64,000 bases of DNA from Nyssa sinensis (taxonomy: Eukaryota > Streptophyta > Magnoliopsida > Cornales > Nyssaceae): contig CM018038.1 in the NCBI GenBank assembly GCA_008638375.1, forward strand, positions 11,913,740-11,977,739, read 5' to 3'. Under the pieces are notes generated by a model that saw only the letters and a program-made list of their open reading frames with translations, made no database searches and was not told the DNA's origin. A program made the translations under genes and the position numbers. Within the stretch, counting starts at the first letter, position 1. The number at the start of each line of letters is the position of its first letter. Positions 11,505 through 25,100 of this stretch are shown one piece after another.

Positions 11505-14500
11505 ATCAGTAGTCAAGGTGATGCAGTCCTGTCTTCAGACGTCACTCTTTCTTCTATTTTTTATGTCCCTAATTTTGCTTACAATCTTCTCTCTGTCAGT
11601 TTACTTGCAAAAAATCTTAATTGTGCTGTGATTTTTTTACCCGATCGTTGTCTCTTGCAGGACCTGACTTCGAAGAAGATTTTTGGCAGGGGATATGAGC
11701 GCAATGGACTCTATTACTTTGGAGACCCTCCGTCATCCAAAGTGTCAACATCCAGTTTTCAGGCGTCTGTTTTGCCTATGTTTAATACTTCTATTTTTTC
11801 TCTTCAAACTTTAGATTTGTGGCATGCCCGTTTAGGACATGCAAACTTTCAATATTTATGTTGGCTTTTTCCGCCTTTGAATAAAGCATGCAAGAATTTT
11901 AAATTTAAATGTGTGGTTTGTGAATTGTCAAAACATACTCGCACTACTTATATTCCTCGCATACATCGTGCACTGTGCGTCTTTGATCTTATTCATTCTG
12001 ATGTATGGGGTCCTTCTCTAGTTGTTGCTTTATCTCAGCACCGCTATTATGTCACTTTCATAGATGATTATACTCGTTGTACTTGGGTCTATCTTATGAA
12101 GAAAAAAATTTGAAGTATTTTCACACCTTACTAACTTTTTACAAATGATCAAAACCCAATACAATACTGTTGTTCGGAATATTAGGTCTGATAATGGTCA
12201 AGAGTATATATCGCATGAGTTTAGGTGTGAGCTTAACAAAAGTGGTATCCTCCAGCAACTTACATGTCCTTACACTCCTAAGCAGAATGGTGTAGCAAAA
12301 CGTAAGAACCGTCACATCATGTCTGTTGTTCGGTGTCTTTTGTGTGGGATGGCGGTACCCAAATATTTTTGGCATATGGCTATTCTCATAGCCACTTACC
12401 TTATCAATTGTACTCCCAGTCGGATATTACAAGGTAAGGCCCCCTTACATATCCTTCAGCCTGATAGCACACTCTTTCCTATTACACCTCGTGTTTTCAG
12501 GTGTACATGTTTTGTTCAAAACCGTAGCCCTTCCCGCACTAAACTTGATGATAAGGCCATTCGGTGTGTCTTCTTAGGGTATTCTAGCATGTCTAAGGGG
12601 TATCGTTGTTATGATCCGGTTACTGGTCATATCTATCACTCATTGGATATTACTTTTTTGGAAATTGTTCCTTTCTTTTCAGGTACTCCTTCCTTGCCGA
12701 GACTTGTTATGGAGATTCCTCCAGAGGACAATCCCTTGCTTCCTCGTCCGGCTCTCATTGTTGAGCCTCTTCCGGTGTCCTCTTTTTCACTTCCTAGCAG
12801 GTCCCCTCCTCCGGTAACCACTACTGATCCCTTCTTTTATGTTCCTCGTTGTCCGCGCTCTCTTGTTCCTTGCCGTCTGCGCTCTTATGTTCCTTTGCCA
12901 GACGCTTCTCCGGGCTCAGGTACTTCATCTCTTCCCTTAGCTTCTGATATCACACCTCCCTGATATCCTCCCCGTGATCGTCGTCCCCCCATCCGTTTGG
13001 GTTTTTCTAGTAGTACTGATCATCCTATTGCCAAGTTTATATCTTATCAGGGTATTTCAAATTCGTATCATTCCTTTCTTGGTAAGGTTGATTCAGTATC
13101 CATTCCTCGGTCAGTCTCTAAGGCTCTTCAAAATCCTAAGTGGGTGCCCGTTATGAAAGTAGAAATGGTTGCTCTTCTTCAAAATCAGACATGGGAGCTT
13201 GTTGACTTGCCTACTGGTGCGAGAACGGTTGGCTGTAAATGGGTCTTTAGTGTGAAGTACTTGGCAGATGGCACTGTCGAGAGGCATAAGGCTCGCCTTG
13301 TTGCACAAGGCTTTACTCAGGTTCCAGGTAAAGATTTTAGTGCTACCTTTACTCCCGTGGCTAAGTTGACTACAGTCCGTCTTCTTGTCTCTCTTGCTGC
13401 TTCTTATTCTTGGCCTCTTCATCAGATGGATGTCAAGAATGCCTTCCTCAATGGTGACCTTACAAAGGTTATCTACATGGATCCGCCACCGGGTTTTCGG
13501 TCTCAGGGGGAGTATTCTGGGAAAGTCTGTTGTCTCCAAAAATCTCTTTATGGTCTTAAGCAGTCTCCTCGAGCATGGTTTAGCCACTTCAGTGATGTTG
13601 TTCTGGATATGGGCTTTGTTAGGTGCCATTCGAATCATACATGCTTTATTCGACGACATTCATATGGGCAGTGTATTATCATCTCCGTTTATGTAGATGA
13701 TATTATTATTACTGGAGATGATTCACCTGGTATTTCTAAAGTAAAGCATGATCTTGGGGCGTCTTTTGATATTAAGGACTTGGGTCCTCTGCGGTACTTT
13801 CTTGGCATTGAGGTTGCTCGGTCTCGCCTTGGTATATCTCTATCTCAGCGAAAGTATGCTTTTGATCTCTTTCAGGATACGGGTATGCTTGGTTGTAGGC
13901 CTGCTTCTACTCTTATAGATCCAAATCATAAGTTGTCAGCAGAATCAGGAGAGTTACTATCAGACCCTTCCATTTATCAACATCTTGTGGGTCGTCTTAT
14001 TTACTTAACGAACACAAGACCAGATCTCACGTTTGTTGTTAGTGTTGTGAGTCAGTTCATGCACTCACCACGTACCTCTCATTTGGATGCAGTTTATCAT
14101 ATTCTCCGATACCTCAAGACTTGTCCTGGTCTTGGGCTTTTTTATACGACAGGAGCACAGTCAAATCTCTCTTGTTTTATAGATGCTGACTACGCAGGTT
14201 CTAAAAGTGATAGGCGCTCTACTTCTGGTATATGTACTTTTCGTGGTAATCATCTCATATCTTGAAAAAGTAAGAAGCAAGCGGTGGTTTCTCGATCTTC
14301 TACTGAGGCCGAGTACCGTGCTATGGCCCAGGGCACTTGTGAGCTTCTATGGCTTCGTTCTCTTCTGACTAAGCTGGGCTGTCCCATGTCGGACTCATCT
14401 TCTTTGTTCTGTGATAATAAGTCCGCTATTATGTTATCCTCAGACTCAATACTTCATGAGAGAACAAAACACATAGAAGTCAATATTCACTTCATTAGGG

Positions 14501-14646
14501 AAAAAGTTCATTCGGGTATTATTACCCCTAGTTTTGTTCCCTCATCTGATCAAACGGCCAATATGTTCACCAAGTCAGTGGGTCCGTCGTTACTACAGTC
14601 ATCTCTTGTCAAGCTGGGGCTCGTCAATATCTTCGCCTCAACTTGA
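11505..14646 (+). pseudogene. Copia pol: integrase, reverse transcriptase, RNase H (broken)
   Basis: After the TAG at 11502 the same frame carries the protease end, a GAG-pre-integrase domain (LWHARLGH at about 11818; CVVCELSKH) and the integrase start IHSDVWGP. An A-run at about 12104-12110 shifts the frame. The next frame holds the integrase continuation (RSDNGQEY) and GYRCYDP. A TGA at 12961-12963 precedes RT, which has KWVFSVKY, LVAQGFTQ, QMDVKNAFLNGDL and YVDD at 13690-13701. RNase H (DADYAGSKSDRRSTSG) is cut by TGA at 14263-14265 in place of Trp and continues with SRSSTEAEYRAM to a stop at 14644-14646. The domain order integrase before RT defines copia. It is non-functional as it stands. 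Confidence 0.93.
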
Positions 14647-14652
14647 GGGGAG
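14643..14652 (+). promoter_or_regulatory. Polypurine tract of the copia element
   Basis: TTGAGGGGAG sits immediately before the 3' LTR, the expected plus-strand priming site. Confidence 0.85.
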
Positions 14653-14753
14653 TGTTGGAATTAAGAAATTTATCATATTTTAGGTCATGTTGACCATCTT
14701 TTATTTTCTCTGTATTTCTTTGATTTCCTTTCCTTCTTTAGTTAGGAATGTAT

Positions 14754-14803
<50 letters not shown>

Positions 14804-14846
14804 GTTGTAGTAATCAGAATATACATCTTTTTCCCAAATTTCTTTT
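14653..14846 (+). repeat. Copia 3' LTR (194 bp)
   Basis: Matches the 5' LTR throughout. It is longer because of a (TG)(TA)n tract at about 14755-14800. It ends TTTCTTTT and is followed by ATTCT. Confidence 0.92.
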
Positions 14847-14851
14847 ATTCT

Positions 14852-15399
14852 AAATGTTGCAGCCAGGGTTCATCAATTCCTAATGTATGCCATGATTGTT
14901 GTTGTATAAACAGGGATTTAGCCTGATATTGGAAGTGGAGTGCCTGTTTCTATCCCACCTATATGATAATGATACACCAGATTTTAGGTCCCATTCTATG
15001 GTGATTTCAAACTCAAAAATTGGACCATGCCAAATGTGTCTCATGTTGTCAGGGATTCTCTTCCGGTGTACCATGTTTGTTATCGGGGATTCTCATGTTG
15101 CCAGAACAATATAGGATTGGAGCTGTCAAATTGTTGGAATCCATTTATATGCCTAACAGAAACTGCTGGATCTTCTCGATCATGAAAGCTTGGTGGGTCC
15201 TGCTATTCCATCACCACTATGGTCGTCAGAACACATAGCTCTCATGGCAAGTTTCAGATTTAGGCCAACTGGAGCCAACAGTACTCATCACTTACTCCAC
15301 TTCCTCCAAATCCATGGGAACAGGCAGCACCAGAATTAATAGACAATTCTCATACAAGAAGATAGCAGTGCTGCAGAGTAGAATCATCAAGATTCAAGA
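14852..15399. other. Intergenic, nothing recognised
   Basis: Moderate GC, no open frame with family features. It continues the DNA interrupted by the copia insertion. Confidence 0.4.
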
Positions 15400-16010
15400 G
15401 CCCTGAACACCATAAGCAATTATATCGTGTTGTGTGGCACACATGGGTGGCCCATGTCCTTTTGATTTCCACCATGTGTGAAAGAGAGGAGGAAAGTGAA
15501 AAGTTTGTGTGAGAAAGAGAGCCCTTGAGATTAAAGGTGGAAAGCCAAAAGAAGGGAGATGAAAGAATTCAAGCTTCAAGCTTCAAGCTACAAGCTACAT
15601 TTGCTGAAAATGCTGCCATGTAATACGCGTCAGTGAATAAGCATGCAGGTGAAGAAAATCAATCATTGTGGGCTGGTAAACGCCTATAGATAGGCGAACT
15701 CGTGAGGCAGTGATGCATTGGAAACATAGAGAGTTTCTTTCTTGGGTTGAGAGGGTGAGTTGAGAGAGGGTGTACAGGGCTCTGGCATTGGTCTTGGGAT
15801 CAAGCAGTTAAAGCATTGTACAATTATTATCAATTTTCTCATAGTGAAGAGAGAAGCTAATAATTTTCTCATAGTGAAGAGAGAAGCTGAATTACTCTGG
15901 TGGATGCAGGTATTTTGCCGAATTATGTAAATCTTAGTATTTGTATGTTGTGTGCTTTATTGATATATTCTTTTGCCGTTCGTACTAAACAATTGTAGTA
16001 TCAGACAATG
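15400..16010 (+). repeat. Copia-type LTR remnant with decayed primer-binding site
   Basis: CTATAGATAGGCGAACTCGT at about 15687 resembles the TATA/R start, and GTGGATGCAGGTATTTTGCC followed by GAATTATGTAAATC at about 15900-15930 resembles the conserved U5 leader (GTGGATGTAGGC..GCCGAACCACG) of Tork-like copia LTRs. The LTR would end TAAACA at 15991, with ATTGTAGTATCAGACAATG next to it as a degraded Met-tRNA PBS. No gag-pol follows, so this is a truncated element. The left boundary is unresolved. A 30-bp tandem duplication (TTTTCTCATAGTGAAGAGAG) lies at about 15834-15890. Confidence 0.55.
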
Positions 16011-19000
16011 ATCTTTACGTATTGAGCCCTCCTTGGGGTGTTCCTGGACCTGATATCTTAAACCTGGTATATTATTATGTTGATAATGAAAATTAAAATT
16101 TTTTATTTTCTCCAACTGTGATGTACTTTTTTTTTTTTAACTTCAACTTTCCTTGGACTTTGATACAGTGCTGAGGTTGTTTCCAAATGTTATCTTGCAC
16201 CTTTCTGTCACTAACCCATTGTAATCTAAATTATAGGTCATCTACAATTCATAAATTTAGCATCACAGAATTCATTTAAGGTAATGTTGATTTATCTTTA
16301 TCAATATGATTGACCTTGTCGCATTTCCCATGAATGATCTCAAAATGAGCCTCTAATCAAATAAATCCATTATTATCAATGTCATTTAAGGTATGTTGCT
16401 GAAATTGTCAGGTCTTAACCTACTTTGAACTTTTTTTCTTCAGGGAACTTGTTGGGACGGCCATATTACCAATTGCACACTCTTCTGCCAAATTCATACA
16501 AATATATCTTTCCAGAACTTTGTGTTTTTGAATCCATCAAAACTTTTCCTTTCCTTTCCAGAACTTAGGGAAAGTGCTTTGCCATTTGCCCCCATTGGAG
16601 ACTTGGTACATATTTTGCTATGCCAACCCATAATGAAGAACTCAGGAACTTTCTTTTATCTTTCTGTAATCTAGTATCGCAAAGTTCCATGTTAATTCTT
16701 GAAGGTGCTATAAGGGCCACAGTAAAATCAATGAAAACATGGCCTTAGGTGGTGAAAAATGCTGGAGTATCGTAAAAGCTAAATGGTGAAAAAAGTATTG
16801 TATAGTTGGCCGAGTTGCTGGAATCTAAGGCTTCATTGGATTGGGTTCACAGCAGCATGTTGATCAGACATAACATAACTTTGCTAATCGTCAAAACTTT
16901 TCTTAGGTTTGCCATTGAATTGTTTCAGTACTATGGTTTGAAGTATTTAATATAATGTGATACAGTATAATCTTATTTGAGACATGATCAATACAAACTA
17001 CATTGTATTCTTTTTTTTCTTTTTTCTGATAGTAGACAATCTAAATTATTTTCTCAGGTGTTACAGAAAATATATTCTAAGAAATTTTTATCTTAGGTTA
17101 TCATTATTGCCTTACTTGGTCCATTTTTATTTTTTCCTTCTTTTTTTGAGTTCTTAATACCTTTGTATGCAAGCATTAACAAGTTATGTCTTAATTTCAA
17201 TGAAATTTGGTAGAATTTTTTTTAATATTTTTTCTAATGTTTCTACCTACCTTTTCTGCGTCAGGTAAAACATTACTTCATTTTTGTGGTGATCACATCA
17301 AGGTTTATAATTTTTCATGTCATTCGTTTTATGCTACCTCTATGACCAAGAAAATGAATCATGATTCAATCACCAGATAAATGCTGAAGCAATGACTGTG
17401 ATATGTTCCTGTATGCACTTCTGCAACTGATGCACAAGTGTTAGATTAACCTTGATGCTAAATTAAAATTGTTGTCCATGACTGCTGTTTGAGCCATATA
17501 GTCACATCCTTCATCCTTCAAAAAAGTGTTCTGTCCATTGATCCATTTGAAAAATAATCTTTGTGCTTTGCCAGCTACACTATTACATTCGAGGCCATTG
17601 GAGTGTGTCATTCATTGTGGACGATGCGTTCTGGCCTTGCCATATCATCTTTTGAAATTTAGGTTGGCCGCGGGGCACAAGATCCATATTTATCTGTTTA
17701 GGAAATAAGTATGGTATACATTTTCTTTCATCAACCCTGGGTGTTAAAATATACCTTCTGACCCATGCTGTAAGTGCTCTGGACTAGTTGTCTTGATATT
17801 CAATCAGGGTGATACCTTCTGTGAGGGGCATAGCTTACTGTGATCTGGGAGATAGGACGATCTTAGTCTTTTTTTATTTATTTATTTTTGTACGAAGAGA
17901 ACCCCACTCTCCACCCCTACAAGCCTTCGGAAGCAAAACTTATGTCTTGCAGTTGGTGGCCTCAAAGGGAATTTTGTACTTAGTGGGAGTCAACCTAGAG
18001 ACTTGTCCTTTGTTGGGCGCTTACCTCCACCCCTTCCACCACTTAACTACCCCCTTGGGGTTGATCTTAGTCTTTTTACTTGTCACTAAAGCTAGTAGAA
18101 ATAGAATTACTAGCTAAGTAGTGAGAAAACAAGGGTAACTATGTGATTTTTCTTGTAGTCCGACTGAATATAAGTGCAACAATGCCACTTTATGGAGTTT
18201 GGTTTCATTTAGGCTGGACCTTGGGCACTCTATTTCATATACTCTTCATATTTGGACACCATGAGATGCTTGGCCATTAATCTCATTTAAAAGCAAATGA
18301 ATTTTTTTTTCCTTCCAAAAATAATTTTAGGTTGAAGCAAACTACTTTATGGGGGAGAAATTGAAGATATTAATTTGTATATAAATCTAATCCTTTTTTT
18401 TTTCCCATCTGCAGGATTGTTTTCAGTGTACACATGAATTTTGTGATCACTCCCACTCAGATGAGACCCATGAAGTAACTGTTTGGACCATGACATGGTA
18501 GGCCAAAACCAGAATGACCCTGGTTTTGTTGTTGCCATTATTTGCGGAAGAAATGGCAGAGCAGTAACAGTCAGCCATTGCTCTCTTGCCCAGAATCTCT
18601 TGTACTACTTGCTTATATTTCTTTTGCTAGTTCTGTTAATATCAACTATGCTTGTAGCAAACACAACAGATTCATGAAGTTGATTATAGAAGTCCGTCTC
18701 AACTTCATTTGAGTCGTCTATTTACATCATTTTATTCTTTATCTATACAAAATGATGCTTATTCCATTTTTGGGTAAATATGAGCTTTGTGAAATTAAAC
18801 TAGACCTACAATGCTGCTGCTACTGTTGTTTTTTTTTTTTTTTTTTCAAATAAACTTTTGATTGCAGAGCTCCATTCCTGTTTGATTTTCAGTGCTTTCA
18901 GCAGTTTCTTTTATGCGAACATAATAGCCATGTCCACTGTCATTTTGACATAATTGAAAGCATAGTTCTTTCTCCTGGATAAAACGAGAATAATCAAAAG

Positions 19001-19170
19001 TGAAATAAAATGGAAACAACGAAATTAGCTTAAAATTGCTGAAAGTTCAGCTTGTCACATGGTATAAATATCTATGATTTGCATTACAATTATTGCAGCA
19101 ACATGTTAAGCATAATTATTGACAGTAAAATGATAAATTGGCTTTTCAGTTGAAGATTGAAAGCTCAATA
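16011..19170. other. Intergenic region downstream of BXL7, no supported gene
   Basis: AT-rich with T-runs and no domain-bearing open frame. An inverted repeat GCTAGTA/TACTAGC lies at about 18090-18114. The GC-richer block at 17885-18065 looks like an old repeat but cannot be assigned. The 3' UTR and polyadenylation site of the minus-strand BXL7 gene should fall within the last few hundred bases before 19170. Confidence 0.5.
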
Positions 19171-22100
19171 TCAGACTACGACACTAATGGGATACTCTTT
19201 ATCCCCTACAACCAGGAAACGAGACCCCTCTTCAATCACCATTGAACCATCTTCGTTAGCTCCACTGAGGTGCTTACAAGGTTTCAGTGAAAATTCAATT
19301 TCAGCTCTTTCCCCTGCATTCAAACTCACACTCTTGAATCCAACCAACTGTTTCGTCGGACTCCCATTTCTTTGTTTCGCCTGCCTTACAAATAGTAACA
19401 CCGGGTGCTTGCCAGTCATCTCCCCTTCATTTTTAACTCCAACGGTAGCTGAGAACTTCATGTTCTTACAGAACTTCATCCCCAGTGCTGAAACTGAAAC
19501 GTGACTGATTGATTCGGAGCTCTCAACCACCTGAGCAGTTGATGATTGATTCAAGTAGAGCTTGTTTTGGGTAACAGAGACAAATTCATAAGAATAGGTT
19601 GAGTAGCTCAGACCATAGCCAAATTCAAAAACTTTTGTGCCCGTGTAGAACCGGTAAGTGCGCCCAGGATAGCCTGAGGATGGATCAGGCCGCATTCTCA
19701 TGTCTGTCATCGGTACTTTGATGAAATCACTTGGATACCAAGTGATGGGTAATTTTCCACCTGCATGACAAATGAAATGCACCATAAATTCATGAATTTT
19801 ATTAGCAGTTGACTGCTTTCTAAAGGTGTTTGTACTAATATTGTCAACAAATTTTACCTGGGTTATGGTCACCAAAGATGATTTCTGCGAGTGCAATCGC
19901 TCCTGCTTCACCTGGATAGCCAGCCCACAAGATGCTTCCAATTTTTGGTTCATCTTTGGCAAAAGTAATATCAACTGGACCTCCACAAAGCAGCACCAGC
20001 ACAACTGGCTCTTTTGCAGCTTTAGCTACACTCATGATGAGACGTTGTTGCCTCCCTGGGAGCAACAAATCCTTGCGATCATGACCCTCCCTCTCTTCAG
20101 TTTGATCCAATCCCATGACCAACACCACATAGTCTGCCGCCTTTGCTATCACCACTGATTTACTGATTGAAACAAAAGTGCAATTGACTGCATTGCAGCC
20201 CTGTTGATATCTGGTGTTTTTAACATAGCCCTGCAGAGCTTGCAGTGGTGTAATGGATTTGCAAGGAGGGCCAAAATAGTTTCCGATAAGTGTTTTTGCA
20301 GTATTGGCATTGGGGCCTATTACAGCAAGGGACATGGTTTTTGTTTTTGAAAGGGGAAGGAGCTTGTTGGAGTTCTTCAGAAGGACAATGCCATTGCGGG
20401 CAGCTTCCAGGGCTAGATCCTGGTGCTCTTGTGTACAGACCTGGTTTGGACCAATATCGCCAAAAAGTAAGTTGCTTGGGTTGCCATTGAACAATCCTAG
20501 TCTCATTCTTACAGAGAAGAGGTTGTGAAGGGCTCTGTCTACTTCAGATTCAGGCAATTTTTTCATTTCAATTGCTGATTTGGTGTAATTCTTCAAGTAG
20601 GAACCACAGTTGACATCCATGCCTGTGATTTTATTGTTGCAAAAATATCAAAAAGTACAAGCTTGTTAGTCTCTAAATTTGCATTAGAAATTCATCTAAA
20701 TATGAACATTTATATTCTTCTGTTTGTTAAAAACATTATTAAAAAATGAACATACATCAGCATTTCACTTGATTATGAGTGAACTTTACAACATGTCTGA
20801 CATGATTACATTAAATTAGACGACAATAACTATCTAACACGGTCCACTATCTTTTTATTTGGAGACACTCCATTTCTTCCACAGGTGGGGTCTACTCCAT
20901 GTGACATCCTCATCTGCGAGAGAATCTATATTCATTTTTGTTGAAATAGAAAGACTCACATTTACATCTTACAGGGTAATCACCAAGGAAAGACCATTTG
21001 ACCTCTAAGGTGGCATTTTTTTTTTTTTTTTGGGTCAAAAGAAGTGGTATTCTAATTTTTATAAAACTAATTCACTTCCTACTCAAGAAGCAGCCCAAAA
21101 ATACTATGAGCTGTAAGCGTGATTGACTGAACTTAGAAGCTAAACATTTACGGCACGGCATTCAAATCAACTCGCCGATCTCTCAGACTTCCAAGAACCC
21201 AAGGTGTTGTTACTTACTATATAAAAGTAACATCTCCATGGGCACTTTAACAAATATAAAATATATTAATAATCTCCATTTGCAACCCTTCTTAAGTACA
21301 GTGTGTGGGCACACTGCATTGAAGTCCATAAACTACATGCACAAGGTGACCAAAATCCACATATCACATGGACCTAATTATGGGCCACCTTTTTAGTGGC
21401 ATTTTTATTTAGAATTAGGAATTGTCTCTATTTAGTCTCTGAAGATAAGAGTCATGACCATTCGAATATATCTAGTAGATGAAAAAGGAGAACAAAAGAC
21501 GATAAGAAAGTGGAAAAATACATGCATAATCCAAGAACGACGTCCTATTCAGGGCCCACTTGGATGGATCAACAATGCCTCAATCTAAGTGGATCCAGTT
21601 GCAATTTTTAACCATGGCTACATAAATATATCATTTACATATACAATACGTAAATCAAGTAATTAAGGAACAGTGATACTTTCTCCTCGTAAATAAAAAG
21701 GAAAAAAGAATAGGGTCCACATACCAGCTTTAAGAACATCAGCCACTGCATCTTCCGGCAACTTAGCATAGCCTTGATTATCATGAATGATGGATACCGC
21801 ATCACAGTCGGACACGACGTACCTGATCATTGATAAACCAGACTTGCAATTATTTATATTTTTTAATTAATGTCCGTTTTCCGACCGACATGATCAGTAT
21901 AATATCATAGGAAGAAGAGGTTCCAATAATAATGAGGAATCAGTTTAATTTACCCTTGAAAATCCCAGAGGCCACGAGCAGTATTGGATAAGAGATTGTA
22001 ATCAGCACAGTTAGGGACCCCATTGACGCGGTTGTAGGCACACATAATACCACTGGCTCGCCCTTGTTGAATGCAACTTTGAAATGGTGGTTGGTATGTA

Positions 22101-25100
22101 TCTGCCAAGTCTTGCTTAGTGACCTGACTCAATCAAAATGTATATTAAATTAAGTATTACAAAAAAAAAGTACCTAAAGTGCATCACTTGTGAGGAAAGT
22201 GGATACTGGATAGAGGCCCTAAAAGAATTTGAAAAAAAACTGGGTTCCAAATCAAGTGAGTGGATGTATCTTCCATTCAACACAATTTGTCATGTATACA
22301 ACATAATTCTTGCTTGATTATTTTTTAACCCGTTTATAAAAAATAAATAAAATAATAAAATATATGTACATTATATATATAAATATATAAAAATTATGGT
22401 AAGAATTAGAGGAGATTCTCGTGTCTATTTTGGGCTCAAATATTATCCTAAAGAATCTGTTTTATAAATTTTATTTCATTAATATTCTAAAAGTTATCGA
22501 GTGAAGAAAAGAATCAAAAGTACAAAAAACTTGAAAGAATCCTTTTACGATCCAAAAAGAAAAGGTGGGCCAAACACCTTCCAAAGCATTTTTCTTCAAT
22601 AACCCAAAATCAATAAGCTGCCCTTTCACTAAAGGGCCTTAGTTCATGGGTTTTGTTTTATTTTGAAGAAGGAATAAAAATCAAATCCAACGAAGCCAAT
22701 AAAGTCTGTCTTCAGCACAAAACCTTCCCCTTTATTTAAATCATATGTAGTCTTTGAACCGTGTTTGGAAGCGTGGAATATTGTAAACAAACAAACAGAA
22801 GAAATCAAAGATAGGAGTAAAAGTAAAACAAAAGGCATTGATTGGTAAAAGAGAGACTGACAAGAGCATCAAATCCGAAGCGATCAACACCATTCCAGCT
22901 GTCCAAATCATAGGCAGTGAAATGCTTGCAACAAGCAGAGGCCTGAAGACGCCCATCTTTCAGCTTCCCACCTTTAAAACTGTCCCCTTGAACACCTCTC
23001 ACGTATGACACTGAATATTTCCCTGTCATCAATGGGTCTTCCCCAGGCGTCTCTTGCCCTCTCCCCCATCTTGGGTCCCTGAACACATTTATATTTGGTG
23101 CCCAAAATGTCATCCCCTGCGCTTGTCCTTCATTGTACACCCCTCGAGCCTCTCTTCCAATCGCCTGTACATATTCACCCACAAACAAAATCAATCAAAA
23201 TATATATATATATATATATATATATTGTGTGTGTGTGTGTGTGTGTTTGTGTTGGTTGGCCTATCTGATATGGAACTATGTCCGAATAGCTGCATTCACA
23301 CATATTATTTAAGACTTTCTTTTATTAAATATGTATATATAAATGTATAGAATAGGAAAAAAAAGCTCAGTTAGAAAGTCTTACTGTGAAATCTCCTTTC
23401 AGATTTGAGTATTCATGTAGGATTCACAGATGAGACCTTGTTAAGAGCAACTCCAAAGGGAGTTTGTATTTTGGAATGCCATATCACTTTTTTACAACTT
23501 TGAACAGTATTTTGACACTCCTGAATTATAAATTTGCTCTAATGACAGGTATTAAAATGGGGTGTCATTTTAATATTTTAATATTTTTTATTAAAAAATA
23601 TAATTAAATTTAACGGTTATATTTGAATGGGTATAATTTTTATAACGATCGCAATTTAACAGATATTTTTTTATAGTCAAAATTTCAAATTTTAATTAAA
23701 AAATAAATAAAATCACCCTTAATTAAAACAAATTTTAAATTACAAAAATTAGCTAAATAAATAAACTAAAATTAAAACATTCAATTTAAATTACACAAAT
23801 TAATTTAATTAAAAAATTAATTTAAATTCTAAATAACAATTAACTAAAATAGAAAAAAATTCTTCAATTATAAAAATTAACTAAATAAATTAATTCACCC
23901 TAAATTAACAAAAATAAATAAATAAACTAAAATTAAAACATTCAATTTAAATTACAAAAATTAATTTAAATTCTAAATAACAATTAACTAAAATAGAAAA
24001 AATTCTTCAATTATAAAAATTAACTAAATAAATAAATTCACCCTAAATTAACAAAAATATATAAATAAATAAATAAACTAAAATTAAAACATTCAATTTA
24101 ATTTAAAAATTCAATTTAAAGTATAAAAATTAATAACTAAAATAAAAACATTTATTTTAAATTAAAATCAATTATATATATATACATATATGTATATATG
24201 TATATATATAGGTGGCTTTCTGGTTTTTCTCTGTTCTTCCCCACCACGCTTCATTCCTCCCCCTTCCCCTTCCTGCGCCTCCTTCCCCTTTCCCTCTCTC
24301 TCTTCCCTCTCTCTCTTTGTGACTCCTTCTCTTCCGTTTGCCACCGCGAGCCTCCGTCCGCCACTGCACACCTCCGTCCGCTGCAAACTCCATCCTTCGC
24401 AAGCCTGCCTCCCATATCAGCAGTTACTGGCAAAGACGGCAAGCAATTTTTTGATAATTTTTTGGCCTTTGGTAAGTTTTGCCCTCACAAAATCTCTGTA
24501 TTTATATAGAATTTTTTGTTGAAATATAGCCGTTGAATTGCAACGTTGGAACAATAGAATCTGAAAACAGTTCAATGGCACCCCTCATCTTCTCTCTCCA
24601 GAGTTTGGAAAATTGGGAAAATGAAGTACAAATAGGAACTGAGTTAACTCATGAATGGTGGTTTAATTAATTATCCGACCGATGTGATACCATAGATGGG
24701 CATCAAAGGAAGCTGGCACCCCCACAAACCTTGCTGTCATTTTGCAACCCTAGATGTCACCCTCGTTGGAAAGAAAAATTTTGAATTTGGAGTGGCATAT
24801 CGACAGTTACTGGTGGTGGTTAGGGGCCACCCCTAATGCAACTCTCCTTGGAGTTGCTCTAACACCCGAAGAGACCTTCCACCGGATTTTTTTTTCATTG
24901 AGTAGATTTGGGTAATCTAATTCATGCCTACTTTTATCTTCCGTCATAAATATAATGGGAAAGTTGGGAAAATGTAGTACAAATAGGAACTGAGTTAACT
25001 CATGAATGGTGGTTTAATTAATTACCCGACCGATGTGATACCATAGATGGGCATCAAAGGAAGCTGCGGTGAGAATGACTTGAGGGAAGCTGGTGGCGGA

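Larger units (their letters stand above)
9725..14846 (+). mobile_element. Ty1/copia LTR retrotransposon, full length but inactivated
   Basis: Two LTRs (9725-9894 and 14653-14846) flank a copia-ordered coding region: gag, protease, integrase, RT, RNase H. The PBS TGGTATCAGAGCC follows the 5' LTR directly and a purine tract precedes the 3' LTR. The 5-bp target duplication ATTCT is present at 9720-9724 and 14847-14851. Outside the TA microsatellite I count about five LTR substitutions by eye over roughly 150 aligned positions, so the insertion is not recent. Coding damage includes at least three nonsense codons and two or more frameshifts. Confidence 0.95.

Noticed and set aside
13111..13659. 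182-codon minus-strand open frame in copia RT
   Set aside because: Shadow of conserved RT sequence.
17880..18120. Possible structured RNA around GCTAGTA/TACTAGC
   Set aside because: A single short stem with no conserved flanks or Pol III signals.
24168..24522. Charged or Pro/Ser-rich open frames on both strands in BXL7 intron 1
   Set aside because: Low-complexity CT/GA block of the TIR element, with a counterpart in the second copy at 51190-51440.
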